The notes under the pieces: generated by a model | What the model was told of the DNA's origin: nothing | Databases searched by the model: none | Seen by the model: the letters and a program-made list of their open reading frames with translations, nothing else | NCBI RefSeq assembly: GCF_017874715.1 | Contig: NZ_JAGGLR010000017.1 | Coordinates: 1-64,000 of the forward strand | Reading direction: 5' to 3' | From: Streptomyces iranensis | GTDB taxonomy: Bacteria > Actinomycetota > Actinomycetes > Streptomycetales > Streptomycetaceae | DNA length: 64,000 nt | Part shown: piece by piece, positions 51,011-58,892 of the stretch | How the letters are laid out: each line of letters opens with the position of its first letter | Position numbering within the stretch: the stretch's first letter is position 1 | Translations under genes and position numbers: made by a program

Positions 51011-51068
51011 TGTCAGCGTCTGACAATTGACAAACCGATTCATCCGCCGGTAACTGACGTTTTAGTCA
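51011..51068. promoter_or_regulatory. Candidate TetR operators between MFS and TetR genes
   Basis: TGTCAG-CGT-CTGACA (51011-51025) is a perfect palindrome 14 bp from the MFS start codon. TGAC-GTTTTA-GTCA (51055-51068) is a weaker one nearer the regulator. Both share a TGAC half-site. Confidence 0.6.
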
Positions 51069-51124
51069 CAGGTATCCTGAGCAGCCGCAACGCGGCCCCA
51101 CACCGGTAGAAAGCGAGCCGATAG

Positions 51125-51793
51125 GTGACGACGGACGAGGCAGTGGCGGGCACGACGACGCCACCACCACCGGCCGGGCTGCGCGAGCGCAAGAAGCAGC
51201 GGACGCGAAGCGCCCTGGTGCGCTCCGCACTGGAGTTGTTCACCCGTCAGGGATACGAGCGGACGACGGTCGACGAGATCGCCGAGGCGGTCGAGGTCTC
51301 CCAGCGCACCTTCTTCCGGTACTTCGCCAACAAGGAGGAGGTCGCCTTCGCGAGCCAGGAGGCGGCCGAGTGCCACTTCTTCGCCGCCCTGTGCGGACGC
51401 CCCGCGGGCGAGGCGCCGCTGGCCGCGCTGCGCGGCGCGATCCTCGGCGCCTGGGGGAGCATCGGGGAGGCCATCGAGCAGCTGGTGTCGCCCGAGCTCC
51501 ATATGCGGATGTACCGGGTGATCGAGTCCACGCCGAGCCTGCTCGCGGTCCATCTGCGCCGCACCGCGGAGATGGAGGAGCGGCTGGCGCGCGAGATCGC
51601 CCGCCGCGAGGGGCTGGACATCGACGCCGATCCGCGGCCGCGGCTGGTGGTCGCGATGTTCGGCGGGGTGATCCGGGTGGCCGGGAAGCTGTGGACCGAG
51701 GGTGAGGAGGACAGCGTCGTCACATTGCGAGACCTCACCGCGTTCCATCTTGATTACGTGGGTCCCACTCTCGCCGAGAAATGGGATAAATAG
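51125..51793 (+). CDS. TetR family repressor of the MFS gene
   Basis: A 222-residue regulator with the helix-turn-helix at about residues 35-65 (TVDEIAEAVEVSQRTFFRYF). RERKKQRTRSALVRSALELF precedes it. The C-terminal domain contains VSPELHMRMYRVIESTPSLL and ends in a helical stretch with WTEGEEDSVVTLRDLTAFHL. GTG 51125 is the chosen start. It is divergent from the DHA2 exporter, and half-sites TGAC occur in the gap, so it probably represses that exporter and itself. Confidence 0.9.
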   Translation: MTTDEAVAGTTTPPPPAGLRERKKQRTRSALVRSALELFTRQGYERTTVDEIAEAVEVSQRTFFRYFANKEEVAFASQEAAECHFFAALCGRPAGEAPLAALRGAILGAWGSIGEAIEQLVSPELHMRMYRVIESTPSLLAVHLRRTAEMEERLAREIARREGLDIDADPRPRLVVAMFGGVIRVAGKLWTEGEEDSVVTLRDLTAFHLDYVGPTLAEKWDK

Positions 51794-51893
51794 CATCAAT
51801 TCCGACATAGCTCCCAAGCATTCCCGCTTTCAAACGTGATATGAATCACGGGATTTGGCACGCGACGCCGCGCTTCTCCTAGGGTGTCCCGCG

Positions 51894-53099
51894 GTGACTT
51901 CCTTCTCGGAGCTCGGCTCCCCCTCTCCCGGTTCCACCGCCTGGCGCGCCCTGCTCGCGCTGGCGGTGGTCTTCGTCCTCCTCGCCACGACCGGCTGGAC
52001 GGCCGTACGGAGCCACAGAGGAGCCCCGGACGCGCTCTCCGCGTCGATGGACGCCTGGCGCCACGGATCGCTCGGCGGCCGCGCGCTGCCCGACCCGTAC
52101 GGCTCGCCGCGCACCCTCGGCCGCTGGTTCGGCTCGCTCACCAAGACCCAGACCGACCGCGTGGTGCGGCGCTATCCGCTGGCCGTGGGCAATCTCAACG
52201 GCGCGCCGGTGACCCTGCGCTACCGCGCCAACCGTGTCGCCCTGTTCAAGGCGCGCGCCGACGAGCGCAAACGGATCCACGACACCCGGCTCACCCCGAT
52301 GGGCCGCTCGGACGCGACACGCCGGATGCACCGCTACGAGGACCTGCTGGGCACCGGGCGGCAGATCCTCGCCTTCGACCCCTCGGGCGCCGGCCGGGCC
52401 GCCGAGGTCTTCGGCGACCTCGCCCACGCCAACCGGGTCTCGATCGTGGTGCCGGGCGTGGACACCGACATCCTGACGTTCCAGAAGACCGAGCGCCCGT
52501 ACACCGCCACGGTCGGAATGGCTCGGGCGCTCTACGACAACGAGCGGGCCGATGCCCCGGACACCAAGACGGCCGTCATCGCCTGGGCCGACTACACCAC
52601 CCCGGCCGGGATCGGCATGGACGCGGCCACCGGCAAGCTGGCCGCCCAGGGCGCGGTGCGGCTGCGCGCGCTGGTCAACGCGCTGCCCTCGCTCTCCCGG
52701 GTCTCGCTGATGTGCCACAGCTACGGCTCGGTGGTGTGCGGGGTCGCCGCCCGCGACCTGCCGCCCAAGGTCACCGATATCGCGGTGGCCGGCAGCCCCG
52801 GGATGCGCGCCGGCCATGTCTCCGATCTGGGGACCAGCGCCCGGGTGTGGGCGATGCGCGACTCCGGCGACTGGATCGAGGACATTCCGCATCTGGAGTT
52901 CGGCGGGCTCGGCCACGGCGCGGACCCGGTCTCCTCCGGCTTCGGCGCCCGGGTGCTGGCCGCGGACGGGGCGGATGGACACGCCGGATACTTCGAACCG
53001 GGCACGACCAGCCTGGACAACTTCGCGCGGGTGGGAATCGGCGCTGTCCAGTCCGTGAGCTGCGGCGACGGCGACGACTGCACCGCGGGGCTGCGCTGA
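51894..53099 (+). CDS. DUF1023 alpha/beta hydrolase (paralogue 1)
   Basis: A 401-residue protein. An N-terminal hydrophobic segment (LLALAVVFVLLATTGWTAV) anchors or exports it. The alpha/beta-hydrolase part has ILAFDPSGAGRAAEVFGDL, the nucleophile elbow SLMCHSYGSVVCGVAA (CHSYG) and GLGHGADPVSSGFGARVL supplying a likely His. GTG 51894 is the start; TTG 39 bp upstream is weaker. It shares long motifs with the gene at 56454-57665. Both may hydrolyse lipid-like esters outside the membrane; this is inference from the family. Confidence 0.88.
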   Translation: MTSFSELGSPSPGSTAWRALLALAVVFVLLATTGWTAVRSHRGAPDALSASMDAWRHGSLGGRALPDPYGSPRTLGRWFGSLTKTQTDRVVRRYPLAVGNLNGAPVTLRYRANRVALFKARADERKRIHDTRLTPMGRSDATRRMHRYEDLLGTGRQILAFDPSGAGRAAEVFGDLAHANRVSIVVPGVDTDILTFQKTERPYTATVGMARALYDNERADAPDTKTAVIAWADYTTPAGIGMDAATGKLAAQGAVRLRALVNALPSLSRVSLMCHSYGSVVCGVAARDLPPKVTDIAVAGSPGMRAGHVSDLGTSARVWAMRDSGDWIEDIPHLEFGGLGHGADPVSSGFGARVLAADGADGHAGYFEPGTTSLDNFARVGIGAVQSVSCGDGDDCTAGLR

Positions 53100-53175
53100 C
53101 GCCCGGCATAAACACCGGAAACTCTAGTGACGCGCGTAGCCTCAAAGGGGGACGGGCGGGCCACCGCCGCATACG

Positions 53176-54183
53176 ATGAGCCGCATGGGTGATGTGCTGG
53201 CCGGTTTTCAGACCGTCTGGGAGTTCGACACCGACTCCATGCTCATCCGCTTCGAACGGGGGATCCGCACGCCGAAGCTGCTTCAGGCGCTCGGCGAACG
53301 CCGCATCCCCTTCGAGGCGCTGTCCGGGGTGGAGCTCGTCGTGGGCAAACGCGGAACGGTGGTGTTGCGCGCCGTGCCCAGACCGGGCGCCGACCCACTG
53401 ATGGACGCCGCCGACGGCCAGCTCAAGGAGGCGTACGACCCGTACCGCCTGGTGCTGCCGGCCGAGCGGGAGACCCTCGCCGACTACTACGCCGAGCGGA
53501 TACGCGAGTCCCTCGGCCCCGAGGCGGACACCGCGGCCGAGGCGCATCTGGTGACCGTGCCCACGCCGCCGCTGTCCTTCAAGGCGTACGACGGCAAGGC
53601 GTCCTTCGACGGCAAGGCCATCTCCTTCCGCTGGTTCTGGACCGGCGCCTCCTCGGAGAAGTGGAAGGTCGGGGACCAGCGCTTCCGGATCGACGAACTC
53701 ACCGGTGTGGAGTGGCGTTCGCCGGAGAGCCGCGGCTCGGCGGGCACCGCCCCCAAGGAGGGCTCCGCCAAGGCCGGTGGAGCCAAAGGGGGTTCCGGCA
53801 AGGACGGCACGGCCAGGAACGGCACCGGCAAGGTCTCCCCCAAGGGCGGTGGCCACGGCCATCTGCGGCTGCTGCGGCGCTCCGCCGAGGACCAGCCCGC
53901 CGACCGCCCCGACCGGGACCCGGCGGCCGTCGTGTTCGGGATGGGCTACGGCCTCGTCCACCAGTCGCTGCCGTTCGCCGCGGCCGTCCTGGAGGCCATA
54001 CGGGCCTCCTCCCCCATACCGTGCGCCGAAGGCGCCCCGGCCCCGAACCGGGCCGCCGCCCCGCGCCGCGACCCCGCCGACATCGCCGAGCGCATCCGTC
54101 ACCTGGGCGAGCTGCACACGGCCGGGCTGCTGACCGACGACGAGTTCAGCGCGAAGAAGGCCGAGCTGCTGGCGGAGCTGTAA
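53176..54183 (+). CDS. DUF4429 domain protein with SHOCT tail
   Basis: A 335-residue protein: two DUF4429 (PH-like) units at about residues 1-110 and 120-270 (RFERGIRTPKLLQALGERRI; FKAYDGKASFDGKAISFRWF), joined by a Gly/Lys/Ala-rich linker (KAGGAKGGSGKDGTARNG). A C-terminal SHOCT-type helix follows, IRHLGELHTAGLLTDDEFSA. ATG 53176 or the internal ATG 53185 may start it. DUF4429 proteins are abundant in Streptomyces, with unknown roles; the SHOCT tail suggests an oligomerisation or protein contact. It directly precedes the kinase gene. Confidence 0.88.
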   Translation: MSRMGDVLAGFQTVWEFDTDSMLIRFERGIRTPKLLQALGERRIPFEALSGVELVVGKRGTVVLRAVPRPGADPLMDAADGQLKEAYDPYRLVLPAERETLADYYAERIRESLGPEADTAAEAHLVTVPTPPLSFKAYDGKASFDGKAISFRWFWTGASSEKWKVGDQRFRIDELTGVEWRSPESRGSAGTAPKEGSAKAGGAKGGSGKDGTARNGTGKVSPKGGGHGHLRLLRRSAEDQPADRPDRDPAAVVFGMGYGLVHQSLPFAAAVLEAIRASSPIPCAEGAPAPNRAAAPRRDPADIAERIRHLGELHTAGLLTDDEFSAKKAELLAEL

Positions 54184-55557
54184 GTGTCCGGTCCCTCCTC
54201 CGCACCGGCCGGAGAGGCCGCCGGCGCCGCATCGGCCACCGCCTCCTCCACCGCGCACGAGAGCCTGCCCAAGGCCGCCCGGCGGCAGGCGGGCGGCCTC
54301 GCCCGCGCCCTGGTGACCCCCAGCTATCCGGCGACACCGCTGTTCGCCCAGTCGCCCAGGAGCTGGCTGCGCAGGGTGCCGTACGGCGTGGCGATGATCC
54401 TCACCACGATCCTGGTCCCCACCACCGCCCAGATGCTCTCCCATGACTACGGGGTGGGCGGCGGCGTCGCCACGCTGCTCGGCATCGTCCAGGGCAGCCC
54501 GCTGCTGCTGTCCGTCACCCGCCCCCTGCAGGCGTGGTGGATCGTCTTCCTCTCCGACCTGGTCTGCGCCCTGGTGGTGCTCGGCACCGCGGACCATCTG
54601 GAGAACCGGGTCTGGCCCTGGCTGCCGGGCGCCATCATCGGCTATCTCTTCCTGCTGCTCGCCCTCGCGCTGCGCGAACCGCGCCGCACCCTGGTGGCGG
54701 TGTGGCTGGTCACCGGCACCGCGGGACTGGCGCTCGGCATGGCCTTCCCGGACAAGAGCAACGGCAGCAATGTGGTGCTGTTCGTGCTCAGCGGCGTGGT
54801 GCTGCTCGTCGCCGGGGCGCTGCGCGAGCGCGGGGACGCCCAGCGGCGGCTGGCCGAGCAGGAGACGATCAGCGAGGCCGAACGGGCCCATCGCACCCTG
54901 CTGGAGGAGCGCACCCGGATCGCCCGTGAACTGCACGATGTGGTCGCCCACCACATGTCGGTGATCACCGTGCAGGCGGACAGCGCCCCGTACCGGATCG
55001 GCGGTCTGCCGTCCGAGGCGGAACGGGAGTTCTCCACCATCGCCGCCACCGCCCGGGAGTCGCTCGCCGAAATGCGGCGGCTGCTGGGCGTGTTGCGCAG
55101 CGAGGAGACGCGCGGGGAGCGGGCGCCGCAGCCGGGGCTGCGGCAGGTGCCGCAGCTGGTCGAGGCGACGGTACGGGCCGGGATACCGACCACGCTGACC
55201 ATCGCGGACGACGTGGCCGAGCTCGAACCGCTGCCCCAGGCCGTGGGGCTGTCCGCGTACCGCATCGTGCAGGAGGCGCTGGCCAATGTGGTGCGGCACG
55301 CGCCGGGCGCCGCCACCCGGGTGGCCATCTACGCCGAGGACGGCTCGGCGCTGACCCTGCTGGTGGTCAACGGCCCGGCCGACAGCGCGCCCACCAAGCC
55401 CCTGGAGACCAGCGGCACCGGCCACGGCCTGGTCGGCATGGTCGAGCGGGTACGGCTCGTCGGCGGCATGCTCGACACCGGCCCGCTGCCCGACGGCGGC
55501 TTCCGCGTAGCGGCCCGCCTCCCCCTGGTAGACCTCGAAGAGACGGACCCGTCATGA
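54184..55557 (+). CDS. Sensor histidine kinase, HisKA_3 type
   Basis: A 457-residue kinase. About five hydrophobic segments lie between residues 60 and 210 (DLVCALVVLGTA, PGAIIGYLFLLLALALREP). The phosphoacceptor region is LLEERTRIARELHDVVAHHM. The HATPase shows VGLSAYRIVQEALANVVRHA and GTGHGLVGMVERVRLVGGML. GTG 54184 abuts the DUF4429 stop, and its last bases overlap the response regulator by ATGA. The three genes are therefore coupled, though the sensed signal is unknown. Confidence 0.92.
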   Translation: MSGPSSAPAGEAAGAASATASSTAHESLPKAARRQAGGLARALVTPSYPATPLFAQSPRSWLRRVPYGVAMILTTILVPTTAQMLSHDYGVGGGVATLLGIVQGSPLLLSVTRPLQAWWIVFLSDLVCALVVLGTADHLENRVWPWLPGAIIGYLFLLLALALREPRRTLVAVWLVTGTAGLALGMAFPDKSNGSNVVLFVLSGVVLLVAGALRERGDAQRRLAEQETISEAERAHRTLLEERTRIARELHDVVAHHMSVITVQADSAPYRIGGLPSEAEREFSTIAATARESLAEMRRLLGVLRSEETRGERAPQPGLRQVPQLVEATVRAGIPTTLTIADDVAELEPLPQAVGLSAYRIVQEALANVVRHAPGAATRVAIYAEDGSALTLLVVNGPADSAPTKPLETSGTGHGLVGMVERVRLVGGMLDTGPLPDGGFRVAARLPLVDLEETDPS

Positions 55558-56231
55558 CCATCAAGGTGATCATCGTCGACGACCAGGCGATGGTGCGGGC
55601 GGGGTTCGCCGCCCTGCTCGCCGCGCAGAGCGATATCGACGTCGTGGGCGAGGCGCCGGACGGGCGGGAGGGCGTGGAGGTCAGCCGCCGCAGCCACCCC
55701 GATGTGGTGCTGATGGACGTGCGGATGCCCGAGATGGACGGGCTCGAGGCGGCCCGGCAGCTGCTGGACCCGCCGCGCGGGGTCACCCACCGGCCCAAGG
55801 TCCTGATGCTCACCACCTTCGACGTGGACGACTACGTCTACGAGGCGCTGCGCGCCGGGGCCAGCGGCTTTCTGCTGAAGGACGCCCCGCCGGCCGATCT
55901 GATCTCCGCGGTCCGGGTGGTGGCGGCGGGCGAGGCGCTGCTCGCCCCGTCCGTCACCCGCCGGCTGATCGCCGACTTCGCCCGCCAGCGCCCCGCCCCG
56001 CGCCGCGACGGCCCGGCCCTGCGGCGCAGCGGGCTGACGCCGCGTGAGACCGAGGTGCTGGAGCTGATCGCGCGGGGCCTGTCCAACCAGGAGATCGCCG
56101 AATCGCTGGTGCTCGCGGAGCAGACCGTGAAGACGCACATCGGCCGGGTGCTGGCCAAGCTGGGGCTGCGCGACCGCGCCCAAGCGGTGATCTTCGCCTA
56201 TGAGTCGGGCCTGGTGACACCGGGCCAATGA
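55554..56231 (+). CDS. NarL/LuxR-type response regulator
   Basis: A 225-residue partner of the kinase. The receiver has VVLMDVRMPEMDGLEAARQL (phosphoacceptor Asp) and GASGFLLKDAPPADLISAVR. The LuxR helix-turn-helix is LTPRETEVLELIARGLSNQE and continues IAESLVLAEQTVKTHIGRVL. The ATGA overlap gives coupled translation with the kinase. It probably controls one or both flanking DUF1023 hydrolase genes, which is inference from location. A long tandem repeat separates it from the second hydrolase. Confidence 0.93.
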   Translation: MTIKVIIVDDQAMVRAGFAALLAAQSDIDVVGEAPDGREGVEVSRRSHPDVVLMDVRMPEMDGLEAARQLLDPPRGVTHRPKVLMLTTFDVDDYVYEALRAGASGFLLKDAPPADLISAVRVVAAGEALLAPSVTRRLIADFARQRPAPRRDGPALRRSGLTPRETEVLELIARGLSNQEIAESLVLAEQTVKTHIGRVLAKLGLRDRAQAVIFAYESGLVTPGQ

Positions 56232-56334
56232 CCCCGGCCGGGCGGCCACCCCCTACTGGGGTATGACATCCCACTTGGCACCGGGGGGTGACGTACCGCC
56301 ACCCGACACCTCTCTACCTTTCCCTCCGCCACCG

Positions 56335-56430
56335 ACGGAACCACCGCCGGAACCACTCACGGAACCACCGACGGAACCGCCGACGGAACCACTCACGGAA
56401 CCACCGACGGAACCGCCGACGGAACCGCTG
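56335..56430 (+). repeat. 12-bp tandem repeat with 36-bp higher-order period
   Basis: Eight units of (A/C)CGGAACC(A/G)C(C/T)(G/C) follow each other; the variant order ACTC, ACCG, GCCG repeats every 36 bp. They lie between the response regulator and the second DUF1023 gene and end 23 bp before its ATG. Confidence 0.85.
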
Positions 56431-56453
56431 CCGGAAGAGGGAAAGCCGCCGCC

Positions 56454-57665
56454 ATGTCCCAGACGCTACGCACCAGGCACTACGCACGACGCCTGATCAC
56501 CGCGGCGCTCACCATCACCGTCATGGCGGGGACGGCCGGCTGGACGGTGGCCCACGAGGAGCAGGCCATCACCGGGCCGCCGCCGGGGACCGCCGCATGG
56601 CTGGCGGACCATTCGCTGGGCGGGGCCGGGCGCGAGCTGCCCGATCCGGCCACCGCCTCGCCCGCCGGGATCGCCCGGTTCTTCGACCGGCTCACCGAGG
56701 TCCAGCGGAAGGCGCTGGTCATCCGGCACCCCGAGGTGGTGGGCAATCTGGACGGGGCACCGCTGAGCCTGCGGTACGAGGCCAACACCCGGGCGATCCG
56801 GGCCGCCTGGCACAAGGAGCGCAAGGCCGATCCGAAGAGCCCGCTCGCCGAGCGGTACGCGGCGCTGCTGGAGCCCGGCCGCCAGATCCTCGCCTTCGAT
56901 CCGCGCGGGCGCGGCCAGGTGGCGGAGGTGTACGGGGACTTGGCGGCGGCCCGGCGTACGGCCGTGATCGTGCCCGGCTCGGACATCGACCTGGACGACT
57001 TCGACCGCACGGGCGACCCGTACGGCGCCCCGGCCGGGATGGCCCGGTCGCTGCGGGCGCGGATGGCCGAGGACGCGCCCACGACCCCGACCGCCGTCAT
57101 CGCCTGGGTCGGCTACACCACCCCGGTCGGGCTGGGCCCGGACGCCGCCACCAGCCGGCTGGCCAAGGCGGGCGCGCCCCGCCTGGACCGGTTTCTGGCC
57201 GGGCTCGCCGTGACCACCGCGGCCACCGCCGACGCCCCGCCCGCCGTCTTCTGCCACAGCTACGGCTCGGTGGTCTGCGGTCTCGCCGCCTCCGCGATGG
57301 ACCGCGCCCGCGTCTCCGACCTGGTGGTGCTGGGCAGCCCGGGGATGCGCGCGGACAGCGCCGAGGCCCTGCGCACCGGGGCCCGGGTCTGGGCGGCGCG
57401 CGACCGCACCGACTGGATCCGCCGGGTGACCGGCTATGACTTCCTGGGCCTGGGCCACGGCGACGACCCGACCGATCCGTCCTTCGGTGCCCGGGTGGTC
57501 TCCTCCGAGAGCGCCCACGGGCACACCGGCTACTTCGCGCCGGGGACGGATTCGCTGCGCAACTTCTCGCGGATCGCACTGGGGGACTTCGACGAGGTGC
57601 GGTGCGCGGAGGAGGACGGCGGCGGTCCGGGCACGGGGCCGGACTGCCGCCAGGGCCTCGACTGA
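56454..57665 (+). CDS. DUF1023 alpha/beta hydrolase (paralogue 2)
   Basis: A 403-residue protein with an N-terminal hydrophobic signal (ALTITVMAGTAGWTVAHEE). It shares ILAFDPRGRGQVAEVYGDL, FCHSYGSVVCGLAASAM (nucleophile elbow CHSYG), LGSPGMRADSAEALRTGARV and GLGHGDDPTDPSFGARVVSS with paralogue 1. The ATG at 56454 has GGAAGAGGGAAAG upstream. The pair flanks the DUF4429, kinase and regulator genes, and the parallel order suggests duplication around a signalling module. It is likely exported, with an unknown ester substrate. Confidence 0.88.
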   Translation: MSQTLRTRHYARRLITAALTITVMAGTAGWTVAHEEQAITGPPPGTAAWLADHSLGGAGRELPDPATASPAGIARFFDRLTEVQRKALVIRHPEVVGNLDGAPLSLRYEANTRAIRAAWHKERKADPKSPLAERYAALLEPGRQILAFDPRGRGQVAEVYGDLAAARRTAVIVPGSDIDLDDFDRTGDPYGAPAGMARSLRARMAEDAPTTPTAVIAWVGYTTPVGLGPDAATSRLAKAGAPRLDRFLAGLAVTTAATADAPPAVFCHSYGSVVCGLAASAMDRARVSDLVVLGSPGMRADSAEALRTGARVWAARDRTDWIRRVTGYDFLGLGHGDDPTDPSFGARVVSSESAHGHTGYFAPGTDSLRNFSRIALGDFDEVRCAEEDGGGPGTGPDCRQGLD

Positions 57666-57706
57666 CGACCGTCCCGGGCCCGGCACCGTTCGTTACTCGC
57701 CGTTCG

Positions 57707-58738
57707 TTACTCCCGGCCCGCGCTCGTCGCGCTCATATCGGCGTAGCGGGCGCCCGCCACCTGGCCCGCGATCGGCTCCAGCGCCGCCAGTTCGTCCGCG
57801 CTCAGCTCGATCCGGGTCGCGCCGGTGTTCTGCTCGATCCGGGCGCGGGTGCGGGTGCCGGGGATCGGCACCACGGCGAGCCGGTGCACCTCGGCCTGCT
57901 GCTGCACCCAGGCCAGCGCGATCTGGGCGAGCGTGGCCCCGCGCGCCTCGGCGATCTTCCGGAGCGGCTCCAGCAGCGCGGCGTTGGCGGCCGCGTTGTC
58001 GCCGGTGAAACGGGGCTGATGGCGGCGGAAGTCGTCCTCGCCGAGCTCCTGCTCGGCCTGGACGAAGGAGCCGGTGAGGAAGCCGCGGCCGAGCGGCGAG
58101 TACGGCACGAGGGCGACGCCCAGTTCGCGGGCGGCCCCGACCACGCTCTCCTCGATGTCGCGGCTGAACAGCGACCACTCCGACTGCACCGCCGCGATGG
58201 GGTGCACCGCGTGCGCCGCGCGCAGCTCGTTCGCCGTGACCTCGCTCAGCCCGAGGTGCTTGACCTTCCCCTCGGCCACCAGCTCGGCCATGGCGCCGAC
58301 GCTCTCCTCCAGCGGCACCTCGGGGTTGCGCCGGTGCATGTAGTACAGGTCGATATGGTCCACCCCGAGGCGGCGCAGGCTGCCCTCGACGGCCTGGCGG
58401 ATGTACGGGCGGTCGTTGCGTATCCGCTGGCGGCCGAACGGGTCGCTCTCGTCGCGCTCGATGGCGAACTTGGTGGCCAGGGTGATCCGGTCCCGGTTGG
58501 CCCGGACGAAGGGGGAGATGAACTCCTCGTTCCGCCCGAAGCCGTAGACGTCGGCGGTGTCGAAGAGCGTGACGCCCAGTTCCAGGGCCCGCTCCAGCGT
58601 GGCCCGCGCCTCCGCCTCATCGTGGGTCGGTCCGTAGGCCCAGCTCATGCCCATGCAGCCCAGGCCCTGGACGCCGACCTCGGGTCCGCCGGTCCCCAGG
58701 CCGACGGTCGCGATGGTCTCGTTGGTGCTGTCGTTCAT
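57707..58738 (-). CDS. Aldo/keto reductase
   Basis: A 343-residue NADPH-dependent reductase of the AKR13-like group. The catalytic tetrad is seen as Asp and Tyr in TLFDTADVYGFGRNEEF, Lys in ITLATKFAIE and His in LYYMHRRNPEVPLEESVGAM. QSEWSLFSRDIEESVVGAAR and the C-terminal VVPIPGTRTRARIEQNTGAT bind cofactor. ATG 58738 is close to GGAGG. A MerR gene lies upstream in the same direction but is now separated by a TnpB element. In related genomes such MerR genes abut reductases, so this looks like a split pair. It is intact, unlike the reductase at 6134-7198. Confidence 0.92.
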   Translation of the reverse strand: MNDSTNETIATVGLGTGGPEVGVQGLGCMGMSWAYGPTHDEAEARATLERALELGVTLFDTADVYGFGRNEEFISPFVRANRDRITLATKFAIERDESDPFGRQRIRNDRPYIRQAVEGSLRRLGVDHIDLYYMHRRNPEVPLEESVGAMAELVAEGKVKHLGLSEVTANELRAAHAVHPIAAVQSEWSLFSRDIEESVVGAARELGVALVPYSPLGRGFLTGSFVQAEQELGEDDFRRHQPRFTGDNAAANAALLEPLRKIAEARGATLAQIALAWVQQQAEVHRLAVVPIPGTRTRARIEQNTGATRIELSADELAALEPIAGQVAGARYADMSATSAGRE

Positions 58739-58844
58739 CTGGAACCTCCGAGGAAGTCCCCGCCTTCAGGCGGGGGAGGAATCGGACTCCTGCGGAGCAG
58801 GGCAGGGAAGCCGAATCGCCACCGGGGCGATCCGGCGTCCGCCA

Positions 58845-58873
58845 TTGACAATCCGTCAGGCAGTCACTAGCTG
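58845..58873 (+). promoter_or_regulatory. tnpB promoter and inverted repeat
   Basis: TTGACA (58845-58850) and TAGCTG are 17 bp apart, a good housekeeping match. The -10 lies in the inverted repeat ACTAGC-TGATGT-GCTAGT (58866-58883). The GTG start is 20 bp further. Confidence 0.55.
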
Positions 58874-58892
58874 ATGTGCTAGTTTGTGAGTC

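Noticed and set aside
52771..55425. 884-codon minus-strand frame across the DUF1023, DUF4429 and kinase genes
   Set aside because: No recognisable motif. It spans three well-supported genes on the other strand.
56335..56430. CRISPR array
   Set aside because: The units are head-to-tail without unique spacers and no cas gene is present. The same holds for the other tandem repeats in the window.
56263..56496. Thr/Glu/Pro-rich ORF over the 12-bp repeat
   Set aside because: It has no ribosome-binding site, overlaps the start of the hydrolase gene, and its composition is explained by the repeat.
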